A stretch of DNA of 64,000 nucleotides from Burkholderiales bacterium. GTDB taxonomy: Bacteria > Pseudomonadota > Gammaproteobacteria > Burkholderiales > SG8-41. The position numbers were made by a program, and so were the translations under genes. Under the pieces are notes generated by a model. That model made no database searches. It was not told the origin of the DNA and was given only the letters and a program-made list of their open reading frames with translations. Below are positions 1 through 7,256 of the stretch, one piece after another. Where the stretch lies: assembly GCA_036262035.1 (NCBI GenBank), contig DATAJS010000023.1, positions 186,001 to 250,000 of the forward strand, in the 5' to 3' direction. Each line of letters opens with the position of its first letter. Positions within the stretch are counted from its first letter, which is position 1.

Positions 1-2
1 TC

Positions 3-80
3 GACACGCGCTGGCGCTTCGGGCCGCGCGTTCCCAAGCCGTCGCCGCCAGCGAAGGAGCGCCGCGCGCGTGAACGCTGA
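3..80 (+). CDS. 3' end of an upstream gene (partial, frame uncertain)
   Basis: The first 80 bases are open in more than one frame. The frame ending in TGA at 78-80 gives a basic tail (DTRWRFGPRVPKPSPP and onward) that looks like a protein C-terminus. A second frame ends in TGA at 71-73 and would overlap the next start as GTGA. Either way an upstream same-strand gene appears to run into the DUF2892 gene. No function can be assigned. Confidence 0.3.
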   Translation, partial: DTRWRFGPRVPKPSPPAKERRARER

Positions 81-534
81 CCGACAGGACCGTGTCCGCG
101 AGCACACCGATCCCGCCGTTCTCGCCGACCTGGACGACGCGATGCGCGACCGGCTGTTCGACCTCGCCGGCCGCGACGATGCGGCGATCGCGGCGCGCCT
201 CCAGGCGCTCGACCGCGAGCGGGACGTCGAGCGTTACCTCGAGACGCTCGCTCCCTCGTTCGCGCTGACCGGCATCGCGCTGTCGCTCGTCGGCGGCCGC
301 AAGTGGCTGCTGCTGCCGACGGCGGTGCTCGGCTTCTTCCTCCAGCACGCGATCCACGGCTGGTGCCCGCCGCTCGCCATCCTGAGAAGGCGCGGCGTGC
401 GCACGCGACGCGAGATCGAGGAGGAGCGCTACGCGCTGAAGGCGCTGCGCGGCGACTTCGCAGGGCTCCCGCCCGATACGCCGCAGAACCGCGTGACGCG
501 GGTCGATACCGCGCTCGACGCCGTGAGGTTGTAG
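70..534 (+). CDS. DUF2892-type inner-membrane protein
   Basis: This 154-residue protein has a soluble N-terminus, then two hydrophobic segments at about residues 60-75 and 79-96. The conserved-looking block QHAIHGWCPPLAILRR follows, and then a tail EEERYALKALRGDF. That combination (GWCPP after a hairpin of TM segments, then ALKALRGDF) is how I recognise the DUF2892 family of small membrane proteins of unknown function. The start is GTG with a GAAGGAG ribosome site about 11 bases upstream (52-58), and it probably overlaps the upstream gene. There is no catalytic motif. Function is unknown and the family call is from memory. Confidence 0.7.
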   Translation: MNADRQDRVREHTDPAVLADLDDAMRDRLFDLAGRDDAAIAARLQALDRERDVERYLETLAPSFALTGIALSLVGGRKWLLLPTAVLGFFLQHAIHGWCPPLAILRRRGVRTRREIEEERYALKALRGDFAGLPPDTPQNRVTRVDTALDAVRL

Positions 535-553
535 CGCGCGTCGTCCGGTCTCC

Positions 554-559
554 TACAAT
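554..559 (+). promoter_or_regulatory. Candidate -10 element for the 585 hydrolase
   Basis: TACAAT lies 25 bases before the hydrolase ATG and ahead of its GGGGGAGG ribosome site. A weak TTGTAG is the best -35, with a 19-base spacer. This is a sequence match only. Confidence 0.3.
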
Positions 560-584
560 GACGCTCTCATTGGGGGAGGACCGC

Positions 585-1367
585 ATGCGCCGGATCCTGC
601 GTAGCCTGGCGTGCGTTGCGCTGCTCGTGCTCTCGTGCAACGTATACGCCGCCGAAAGAGTCGTCGACATCCCCACGCGGTCAGGCGTCACGCAGCGCTT
701 TCTCTTCCTGCCCGCCACCGACGCGAAAGCCGCCGTCATCCTCTTCGCCGGCGGTCACGGCGGTCTTCAATTCGACACGAGCGGCCGGCCGCGGACCTTG
801 CGCAACAACTTCCTGGTGCGCAGCCGCGAGCTCTTCGCCGCACAAAGCCTGACGGTCGCCGTCATCGATGCACCTTCGGACCGCCAGTCCGAGCCTTTTC
901 TCAACGGCTTCCGGCAGACGCCCGAGCACGCCGCCGACGTGCAGGCGGTGATCGCGTGGCTCAAGGCGCAAACCCAGGTGCCGGTGTGGCTCGTCGGCAC
1001 CAGCCGCGGCACCCAGTCCGCCGCCGCAGTCGCGGTGACGCTCTCGAGCGGCGGCGGCCCCGACGGCATCGTGCTCACTTCGACCATCCTCGTCGACCGC
1101 CGCGGCAGGCCGGTGCCCGACATCGCCGTCGACACCCTCAAGATTCCGGTGCTCGTCGTCCATCACGAGCAGGACGGCTGCCGCTCCTGTCTCTACGGCG
1201 ATGTCCCTCTCCTCATGAGGAAGCTCGCGCCCGTCCCGAAGAAAGAGCTCGTCACCTTCCGCGGCGGCGAGAATCACGGCGACCCGTGCGAGGCGCTCGC
1301 CTATCACGGTTACAACGGCATCGAGCGCGATGTCGTCGCGCGCATCGCCGCCTGGATCACGAAATAA
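585..1367 (+). CDS. Secreted alpha/beta hydrolase
   Basis: This 260-residue protein starts with a hydrophobic export signal (LACVALLVLSCNVYA). VLSC could be a lipobox, so it is either periplasmic or a lipoprotein. The alpha/beta-hydrolase elements appear in order: an oxyanion region FAGGHGG, the nucleophile elbow GTSRG (serine), an acid in HHEQDGC and the histidine in GENHGDPC. Two cysteines near the acid and two near the histidine could form disulfides. The substrate is unknown. ATG 585 is chosen because it has a strong GGGGGAGG site six bases upstream and begins the signal peptide; the longer in-frame reading lacks both. Confidence 0.75.
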   Translation: MRRILRSLACVALLVLSCNVYAAERVVDIPTRSGVTQRFLFLPATDAKAAVILFAGGHGGLQFDTSGRPRTLRNNFLVRSRELFAAQSLTVAVIDAPSDRQSEPFLNGFRQTPEHAADVQAVIAWLKAQTQVPVWLVGTSRGTQSAAAVAVTLSSGGGPDGIVLTSTILVDRRGRPVPDIAVDTLKIPVLVVHHEQDGCRSCLYGDVPLLMRKLAPVPKKELVTFRGGENHGDPCEALAYHGYNGIERDVVARIAAWITK

Positions 1368-1497
1368 AGCAAGGCCGTTTTTCTTCGCGTCCCTGCCTGC
1401 TTCCTTCGCGTCCATGTTCTTGTCATAATGCGGTGGTTTTCCAGTCGCGTTGTAGGACAAACTCCTATCTTTACAAGGACCTACGACGTCATCTATA

Positions 1498-2010
1498 GTG
1501 CGCGCCGTGAAAAAAACGATACTAGCGTTTGCGCTCGCAGTCGGTTCGCTGTCTTCCGCGCATGCCAATGACAATGTGGCGCTGAAGACCGACCGCGGCA
1601 CCGCCATCCTCCAGGCCGCCGATCGCCACCTCACCCTCACGCGTGAGCTGGTGATGCAGGCGCTCGGCTATCTGGGCATACGCTACAAGTACGGCGGCAA
1701 CTCGCCCGAGACCGGCTTCGATTGCAGCGGGCTCGTGCGCTACGTCGTCGGCGAGGCGTTCGGCCTCGTCCTGCCGCGCGACGCGCGCTCGATCAGCCGT
1801 CACGGCGCAAGCGTGAGCACCGACGACCTCCAGCCCGGCGATCTCGTGTTCTTCAACACCATGCGGCGTCCGTTCTCGCACGTCGGCATCTACGTCGGCG
1901 ACGGGCGCTTCATCCACGCGCCCGCCAGCGGCGGCGCGGTCGAGCTCGTCAACATGGCCGACCGCTACTGGGCGGCCCGCTTCAACGGCGCCCGCCGGCT
2001 CGAGCAGTAA
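1498..2010 (+). CDS. NlpC/P60 family peptidoglycan hydrolase
   Basis: This 170-residue exported protein has a signal peptide (KKTILAFALAVGSLSSAHA) and one NlpC/P60 domain filling the rest. The catalytic cysteine is in FDCSGLVRYV, the first histidine in SHVGIYVG and the polar/third residue in FIHAP. LQPGDLVFF is the usual family signature. These enzymes cleave D-Glu-diamino-acid bonds in peptidoglycan stem peptides in the periplasm. The start is GTG at 1498 or the in-frame GTG at 1507; the latter would put the Lys-Lys directly at the N-terminus of the signal. There is no extra cell-wall-binding domain, so it resembles the short Spr/YafL type. Confidence 0.88.
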   Translation: MRAVKKTILAFALAVGSLSSAHANDNVALKTDRGTAILQAADRHLTLTRELVMQALGYLGIRYKYGGNSPETGFDCSGLVRYVVGEAFGLVLPRDARSISRHGASVSTDDLQPGDLVFFNTMRRPFSHVGIYVGDGRFIHAPASGGAVELVNMADRYWAARFNGARRLEQ

Positions 2011-2059
2011 CCAAAACCCGTCAGGCCGTCCCGGCGGCATTGCTGGAATCATAAATAGT

Positions 2060-2095
2060 AATGATTCTCATCCTCCTTGATATTTGAGAATCGTT
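2060..2095 (+). promoter_or_regulatory. Fur box (paired inverted repeat) upstream of fbpA
   Basis: AATGATTCTCA at 2060-2070 and TGAGAATCGTT at 2085-2095 form a near-perfect inverted repeat (one mismatch in 11). Each half closely matches the Fur half-site style AATGATTCTCATT. The pair lies 54-89 bases upstream of the ferric-binding protein ATG and would be expected to repress it when iron is plentiful. Confidence 0.8.
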
Positions 2096-2148
2096 CTTGT
2101 TACGATGCGCTCCAGGCGGAAATCACCGCCATACATAACGGAGCCGCC

Positions 2149-3177
2149 ATGCCCCTGACCCAAAAGAAGATCCTCGCCGCGCTCTCCGCCACGCTCATCA
2201 GCCTCGGCGCTCACGCGCAGGACAAGGTCCTCAATCTCTACTCGTCGCGCCACTACCAGACCGACGACGCGCTCTACGCCAACTTCACCAAGCAGGCCGG
2301 CATCAAGATCAACCGCATCGAAGCGGGCGAAGACCCCCTCATCGAGCGGCTTCGCAACGAAGCCGCGGCGAGCCCCGCCGACGTGCTCGTCACGGTCGAC
2401 GCAGGGCGGCTGTGGCGCGCCGAGCAGCTCGGTCTGTTCCAGCCGCTGAAGTCGGCGACGCTGGAGTCGCGCCTTCCCGATCACCTGCGCGCGCCCAACG
2501 ACCAGTGGTTCGGCTTTTCCGCCCGCGCGCGCGTGATCGTCTACAACAAGTCGATGGTCAACGCAGCGGACGTCCAGAACTACGAGGACCTCGCGAACCC
2601 GAAGTTGAAGGGCAAGGTGTGCACGCGCTCGGGCAGCCACGTCTACAACCTCTCGCTCATGAGCGCGCTGATCGAGCACTGGGGCGAGAAGAAAGCCGAG
2701 GACTGGGCGCGAGGCGTCGCCGCGAACTTCGCGCGCGCGCCCAAGGGCGGCGATACCGACCAGATCATGGGAGTCGCCTCGGGCGAGTGCGGCGTGGCGA
2801 TCAGCAACAGCTACTATTTCGTGCGCCTGATGAAGTCCGAGAAGCCCGAGGACAAGAAGGCGATCCAGGCGGTGGCGCTGGTGTGGCCGAACCAGAAGAG
2901 CTTCGGCACGCACATGAACATCTCGGGGGCCGGCGTGCTCAAGCACGCGCCGAACCGCGCGGCCGCGGTGCAGTACCTCGAATACCTCGCGAGCGATTCG
3001 GCGCAGAGCTACTTCGCGAACGGCAACAACGAGTGGCCGGTCGCGAAGGGCGCCAAGCCCGACAACGCCGCCCTCGCCTCGCTGGGCACGCCGAAGTTCG
3101 ACACGATCAACATCGCCTCGCTCGGCAAGAACCAGGCGCTCGCGCAGAAGATCTTCGATCGCGTCGGATATAAGTGA
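2149..3177 (+). CDS. fbpA: Fe(III) ABC transporter periplasmic binding protein
   Basis: This 342-residue periplasmic protein has a signal peptide ending in GAHAQ. It then reads VLNLYSSRHYQTD, the usual start of FbpA/FutA/SfuA ferric-binding proteins. SNSYYF near residue 220 supplies the paired tyrosines that coordinate iron in this family. It captures ferric ion and passes it to FbpB/FbpC, whose genes lie next door (3305-6094). ATG 2149 is chosen because it begins the signal peptide; the longer in-frame reading would run through the Fur box. The Fur site at 2060-2095 implies iron repression. Length and motifs are normal for the family. Confidence 0.92.
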   Translation: MPLTQKKILAALSATLISLGAHAQDKVLNLYSSRHYQTDDALYANFTKQAGIKINRIEAGEDPLIERLRNEAAASPADVLVTVDAGRLWRAEQLGLFQPLKSATLESRLPDHLRAPNDQWFGFSARARVIVYNKSMVNAADVQNYEDLANPKLKGKVCTRSGSHVYNLSLMSALIEHWGEKKAEDWARGVAANFARAPKGGDTDQIMGVASGECGVAISNSYYFVRLMKSEKPEDKKAIQAVALVWPNQKSFGTHMNISGAGVLKHAPNRAAAVQYLEYLASDSAQSYFANGNNEWPVAKGAKPDNAALASLGTPKFDTINIASLGKNQALAQKIFDRVGYK

Positions 3178-3214
3178 CCTCAGCCTTCGGCTGACGTCAC
3201 TGGGCGGTTAACGA

Positions 3215-3244
3215 CACGGAGGGGAACCAAGGTTCCCCTCCGTG
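3215..3244. terminator. Perfect 14-bp inverted repeat after fbpA
   Basis: CACGGAGGGGAACC at 3215-3228 is matched exactly by its complement at 3231-3244 across a two-base centre. It sits between the convergent fbpA and fbpB stops, so it probably ends transcription from one or both sides. There is no clear T-run on either strand, so a pure intrinsic terminator is not proven. Confidence 0.5.
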
Positions 3245-3282
3245 AACCTCCCTTCCTTTGGGTGGCTTACCGATGAGCACAA

Positions 3283-3302
3283 AGCCGCGCTATCGCGCGG
3301 CT
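3283..3302 (-). terminator. Probable terminator of fbpB
   Basis: AGCCGCGC and GCGCGGCT form an 8-bp stem with a four-base loop immediately downstream of the fbpB stop on the minus strand. The stem is followed by only a few T residues, giving a compact weak intrinsic terminator. Confidence 0.45.
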
Positions 3303-3304
3303 CT

Positions 3305-5005
3305 CTATCCGGCTTTGACGCCTGTCACTGCCTCGCTGGCTTCGCTCTTCCTCAGCATCATCCGCGACAGCACGATCAGCGGCAGCAGTCCGACGACGAC
3401 GATGGTGAGCGCCGGGGTCGCGGCTTCGGCAAGGCGCTCGTCGGACGCGAGGTTGTAAGCCTGCACCGCGAGGGTGTCGAAATTGAAGGGCCGCATGACG
3501 AAGGTCGCGGGCAGCTCTTTCATCACGTCCACCAGCACGAGCAGCGCTGCGGACAGGGCGCTGCGCCATAGGAGCGGCGCGTGAACGTGCGCGAGCGTGG
3601 CCGCCGGACCGTAACCGAGGGAGCGCGCGGCGCTGTCCATGCTCGGCGTGACCTTGGTGAGGCCCGCCTCGACCGCCTGCAGCGATACCGCGAAGAACCG
3701 CACGAGATAGGCGTAGACCAGCGCGGCGATGCTGCCGGTGAGGAGCAGCCCCGGCGACACGCCGGTCATCGTCTTGATCCAGCCCGCCAGGACATGATCG
3801 AGCCGCGTCACCGGGATCAGCACGCCCACCGCGATCACCGCGCCGGGCACCGCGTAGCCCATGCCCGCGATCCGGTTGGCGAGCGCGACCGCGGGATTGC
3901 GGCTCGATCGTGCCGCATAGCCGACCAGCAGCGCGAGCACGACCGCGAGCGTCGCGGTGATCACGGCCAGCGTGACGGTGTTGAACGTGAGCTGGAAATA
4001 GCGTGCACCGAACTGCGCGTCGCCCTGCGCGAGCGCGAGCTTCAGCAGTATCCCCGAAGGCAGGAGGAAGCCGAGCACCAGCGGCGTCACGCAGAACAGC
4101 ACCGCGACCGCGGCGCGCCAGCCCCGCAGACGGTAGACGTTGCGCAGCCGTTTGCGATGCGAGGTGTCGTGGAAGCCCGCTCGCGCGCGGGTGACACGCT
4201 CGACGAGCAGCACGAGGAAGACGAATCCGAGCAGCACCGCCGACAGCTGCGCCGCGGCGACCGGGTCGCCCATCGAGAACCACGCGCGGAAGATACCCGT
4301 GGTGAAGGTCTGCACGCCGAAGTACGACACCGTGCCGAAATCGGCGAGCGTCTCCATGAGCGCGAGCGCGGTGCCCGCGACGATGGCCGGCCGGGCGAGC
4401 GGCAGCGCCACGCGCAGGAACGTGCCCCATGCGCCGTAACCGCAGACGCGCGCGACTTCCAGCATGCTGTCCGACTGCTCGAGGAACGCGGAGCGCGCGA
4501 GCAGGTAGACGTAGGGATAGAGCACGAGCGAGAGCATCACGACCGCGCCCCCGAGCGAGCGCACGTCGGGAAACCAGTATTCGCGCGGACCCCAGCCGGT
4601 CATCTCGCGCAGCCACGTCTGCAGCGGCCCCGAGAACTGGAGGAAGTCGGTGTACGCGTACGCCATCACGTACGCCGGCACCGCCATCGGCAGGAGCAGC
4701 GCCCACTCGAAGATCTGCCGTCCCGGGAAGCGGCACATGACGGTGAGCCACGCGGTGCAGATCCCGCCCACCATCACGCCGAACGCGACGCCCGCCATGA
4801 GCAGCAATGAGTTGGAGACGTACTCCGCCAGCACGGTGTCGGCGAGGTGCGACCACGTGCCCGATACCGGTGCTGCGACGTTGCCGAGCACGACGAGCAC
4901 CGGCAGCGCGAGCAGGCATGCGACGAAGATCGCGACGACGCCGAGACTCGAGATCCGCGGGATGCCGATGCGGCGGGCGTATCCGAACGAGGCGGAACCG
5001 TTCAT
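3305..5005 (-). CDS. fbpB: Fe(III) ABC transporter permease (fused double permease)
   Basis: This 566-residue inner-membrane protein has about twelve hydrophobic segments in two homologous halves, each carrying a binding-protein-dependent permease domain. The first half has the coupling-loop region ARVCGYGAWGTFLRVALPLA and the second SLGYGPAATLAHVHAPLLW. The fused arrangement and length match FbpB/SfuB/CysTW-like ferric permeases. It forms the membrane channel for iron delivered by FbpA, driven by FbpC. The gene converges on fbpA and diverges from fbpC, with start codons only 42 bases apart. Confidence 0.9.
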   Translation of the reverse strand: MNGSASFGYARRIGIPRISSLGVVAIFVACLLALPVLVVLGNVAAPVSGTWSHLADTVLAEYVSNSLLLMAGVAFGVMVGGICTAWLTVMCRFPGRQIFEWALLLPMAVPAYVMAYAYTDFLQFSGPLQTWLREMTGWGPREYWFPDVRSLGGAVVMLSLVLYPYVYLLARSAFLEQSDSMLEVARVCGYGAWGTFLRVALPLARPAIVAGTALALMETLADFGTVSYFGVQTFTTGIFRAWFSMGDPVAAAQLSAVLLGFVFLVLLVERVTRARAGFHDTSHRKRLRNVYRLRGWRAAVAVLFCVTPLVLGFLLPSGILLKLALAQGDAQFGARYFQLTFNTVTLAVITATLAVVLALLVGYAARSSRNPAVALANRIAGMGYAVPGAVIAVGVLIPVTRLDHVLAGWIKTMTGVSPGLLLTGSIAALVYAYLVRFFAVSLQAVEAGLTKVTPSMDSAARSLGYGPAATLAHVHAPLLWRSALSAALLVLVDVMKELPATFVMRPFNFDTLAVQAYNLASDERLAEAATPALTIVVVGLLPLIVLSRMMLRKSEASEAVTGVKAG

Positions 5006-5035
5006 TGGGCAGGGATGGCTTGCATGGGCGACAAC

Positions 5036-5041
5036 TATAAT
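5036..5041 (+). promoter_or_regulatory. TATAAT immediately before fbpC
   Basis: A perfect -10 hexamer ends six bases before the fbpC ATG. No convincing -35 is present at 16-18 bases, and there is no ribosome site between it and the ATG. If used, the transcript would begin at or next to the start codon. Confidence 0.3.
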
Positions 5042-5047
5042 CGAGCG

Positions 5048-6094
5048 ATGAGCGCGTTACTCGAAGTACATGGCGTCAGCCAGGCCTACGACGGCAGGCC
5101 GGTGCTGTCCGACCTGTCTTTCAGCCTGGAGCAAGGCACGATCGGTTGCCTCCTCGGTCCGAGCGGATGCGGCAAGACGACGGTGCTGCGATGCATAGCC
5201 GGTTTCGAGCCGGTCCGCGAAGGCGAGATCGGGCTGCACGGCGAAGTGATGAGCCGCCCGGGAGTCACGGTGCCGGCGGAGCGGCGGCGCATCGGGATGG
5301 TGTTCCAGGACTACGCGCTGTTTCCGCATCTCACGGTCGAGCGCAACATCGCCTTCGGGCTGCGCGCGTCTCAGCCGGCGGCGCGCGATGCGCGCGTCGC
5401 GGAGCTGCTCGACATCGTTCGGCTCGACCAGGTGGCCTCGCGCTATCCGCACGAGCTTTCCGGCGGGCAGCAGCAGCGCGTCGCCCTCGCCCGCGCGCTG
5501 GCGCCCCGCCCCGCGCTGCTCCTCCTCGACGAGCCTTTCTCCAATCTCGACGTCGAGCTGCGCGAGCGCCTGAGCGTCGAAGTGCGCGACATCCTCAAGC
5601 AGCAGAAGACGACCGCGATCCTCGTCACGCACGACCAGAACGAAGCGTTCAACATCGCCGACGAGATCGGCATCATGTCGCACGGCGCGATCGACCAGTG
5701 GGACACGCCGTACCGGCTCTACCACGAGCCCGCGACGCGCTTCGTCGCCGATTTCATCGGGCAAGGCGTCTTCCTGCCCGGAACGGTGATGAGCGACCGC
5801 ACGGTGCAGGTCGAGCTCGGCGTGCTGCCCGGGCGCGTGATGCATCCGGTCGCTCAGGGCGCCGCGGTCGACGTGCTGCTGCGCCCCGACGACATCCTGC
5901 ACGACGATTCCAGCCCGATGCAGGCGCGCGTGCTGCACAAGGCGTTTCGCGGCGCCGAGTTCCTCTATACGCTCCAGCTGCCCGGCGGCGGGCGCGTGCT
6001 CTCGCTCGTGCCCAGCCACCACAACCACGCCGTGGGCGAGACCATCGGGATACGCCTCGAGGTCGATCACGTCGTCGCGTTTCCCCGGTCGTAA
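5048..6094 (+). CDS. fbpC: Fe(III) ABC transporter ATP-binding protein
   Basis: This 348-residue ABC ATPase has a Walker A motif GPSGCGKTT near residue 37, a Q-loop in VFQDYALFPHLT, the signature LSGGQQQR, Walker B LLLLDEPFSNLD and the switch histidine in VTHDQNEAF. A C-terminal regulatory TOBE-like region of about 110 residues follows. It powers the FbpA/FbpB ferric uptake system. ATG 5048 fits the family N-terminus (MSALLEVHGVSQAY); there is no Shine-Dalgarno in front, only TATAAT. It diverges from fbpB with 42 bases between the starts. Confidence 0.9.
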   Translation: MSALLEVHGVSQAYDGRPVLSDLSFSLEQGTIGCLLGPSGCGKTTVLRCIAGFEPVREGEIGLHGEVMSRPGVTVPAERRRIGMVFQDYALFPHLTVERNIAFGLRASQPAARDARVAELLDIVRLDQVASRYPHELSGGQQQRVALARALAPRPALLLLDEPFSNLDVELRERLSVEVRDILKQQKTTAILVTHDQNEAFNIADEIGIMSHGAIDQWDTPYRLYHEPATRFVADFIGQGVFLPGTVMSDRTVQVELGVLPGRVMHPVAQGAAVDVLLRPDDILHDDSSPMQARVLHKAFRGAEFLYTLQLPGGGRVLSLVPSHHNHAVGETIGIRLEVDHVVAFPRS

Positions 6095-6100
6095 CGAGCG

Positions 6101-6194
6101 CGTCATTGCGAGGAGCGACCGCGACGAAGCAATCCCGGTGCGGCCGGTGCGGTGCGCCACGGGATCGCCACGGCGCCTACGGCGTCGCGATGAC
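6101..6194. repeat. Dispersed intergenic repeat of the CGTCATTGCGAG type
   Basis: This 94-base element begins CGTCATTGCGAGGAGCGACC and ends in an approximate inverted copy (GTCGCGATGAC). It exactly fills the gap between the convergent fbpC and mltB stops. Elements with this start are familiar as multi-copy, terminally inverted, non-coding repeats in environmental proteobacterial genomes. Only one copy is in this window, so the multi-copy claim is background knowledge. Confidence 0.6.
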
Positions 6195-7184
6195 TTACTG
6201 CGCGCCGTAAGCAGTACGGATCTCTCGCGAGAGCTCGTACACCGCCATCGCGTAGTTCTGCGACCGGTTGTAGCGCGTGATCACGTAGAAGTTGTTGAAG
6301 CCGAGCATGACGCGCGGCCCGCTCTCGGTCTCGAGCTGGAAGATCGTCGCGACCGTCGCGTCGTCCACAGGCTCCATCACCGTGAAACCCTTCGCCTTGA
6401 GCTCGCCGACCGGCGTGTGCGGCTTGATGCCCTGCGCGATGAAGGGCGCCACGTCGAGCTCGCCGGTATTCGCCGGCGAGACCACCGGCGCGCCGGCTTT
6501 CCATCCGTAGGTCTGGTAGTAGTTCGCGACGCTGCCGATCGCGTCCGCCGGGCTGGCGACCAGGTCGCGGCGGCCGTCACCGTCGAAGTCGATCGCGTAC
6601 TTGCGATAGCTGCTGGGAATGAACTGCGGTATGCCGATCGCGCCGGCGTACGAGCCGCGCGTGGCGGTGCTGATGTCCCAGTCGCGCGTGAGCAGCAGGT
6701 ACTCCTCGAGCTCGCGCCGGAAGAAGTCGGCACGCGGCGGGTAGTCGAAAGCGAGCGTCGAGAGCGCGTCGATCACCCGGAAGCCGCCCATGTTGCGGCC
6801 GTACAGCGTCTCGATGCCGATCGTCGCGACGATGACCTCGGGCGGCACGCCGAACTCGCGGCCGGCCCGCTCGAGCACCGCGGCGTTCGCGGCCCAGAAC
6901 CGCACCCCGCCTTCGATGCGGCCCGGATCGACGTGGCGCCGCCTGAAGTCGTACCAGGGCCGCGCGGTGCCCGGGGCTGACATCGCGCGGATGATCGAAG
7001 GCCTGGGCTGCACCGTGCCGAACAGCCGCCGCAGCGGCCCCGGCTCGAAGCCGTGCTTGCCCGCCATCTCTTCGATGAAGGCCTCGACGTCGGCGCGCAA
7101 TACCGGCACCGCGCCGGGACAGGCGATCGACACGAACAGGGCGAGCGCCGCGACCGCGGCGCGCAAGGGGTTGCGCAGGAGCAC
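6195..7184 (-). CDS. mltB: Membrane-bound lytic murein transglycosylase B
   Basis: This 329-residue exported protein has a hydrophobic N-terminus (AAVAALALFVSIACPG). The MltB-type goose-lysozyme fold is marked by IGIETLYGRNMGGF, whose glutamate is the catalytic acid. IGIPQFIPSSYRKYAIDFDGDGRRDL follows with the EF-hand-like DFDGDG. The C-terminal block VMLGFNNFYVITRYNRSQNYAMAV is also typical. It cleaves murein glycan strands to 1,6-anhydro products at the inner face of the envelope. It lies 72 bases downstream of the EAL gene on the same strand and may share its transcript. Confidence 0.92.
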   Translation of the reverse strand: MLLRNPLRAAVAALALFVSIACPGAVPVLRADVEAFIEEMAGKHGFEPGPLRRLFGTVQPRPSIIRAMSAPGTARPWYDFRRRHVDPGRIEGGVRFWAANAAVLERAGREFGVPPEVIVATIGIETLYGRNMGGFRVIDALSTLAFDYPPRADFFRRELEEYLLLTRDWDISTATRGSYAGAIGIPQFIPSSYRKYAIDFDGDGRRDLVASPADAIGSVANYYQTYGWKAGAPVVSPANTGELDVAPFIAQGIKPHTPVGELKAKGFTVMEPVDDATVATIFQLETESGPRVMLGFNNFYVITRYNRSQNYAMAVYELSREIRTAYGAQ

Positions 7185-7256
7185 GATGGGGGAACGGGTG
7201 ACGTCGAATCCGACGCGGATTTTAGCGTCCCGGAGTGCGAAGCACGAAACGCGCCG

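Noticed and set aside
1377-1425. CTTCGCGTCC short direct repeats before the NlpC/P60 gene
   Set aside because: Only two imperfect copies; no evidence of function or of a tandem array.
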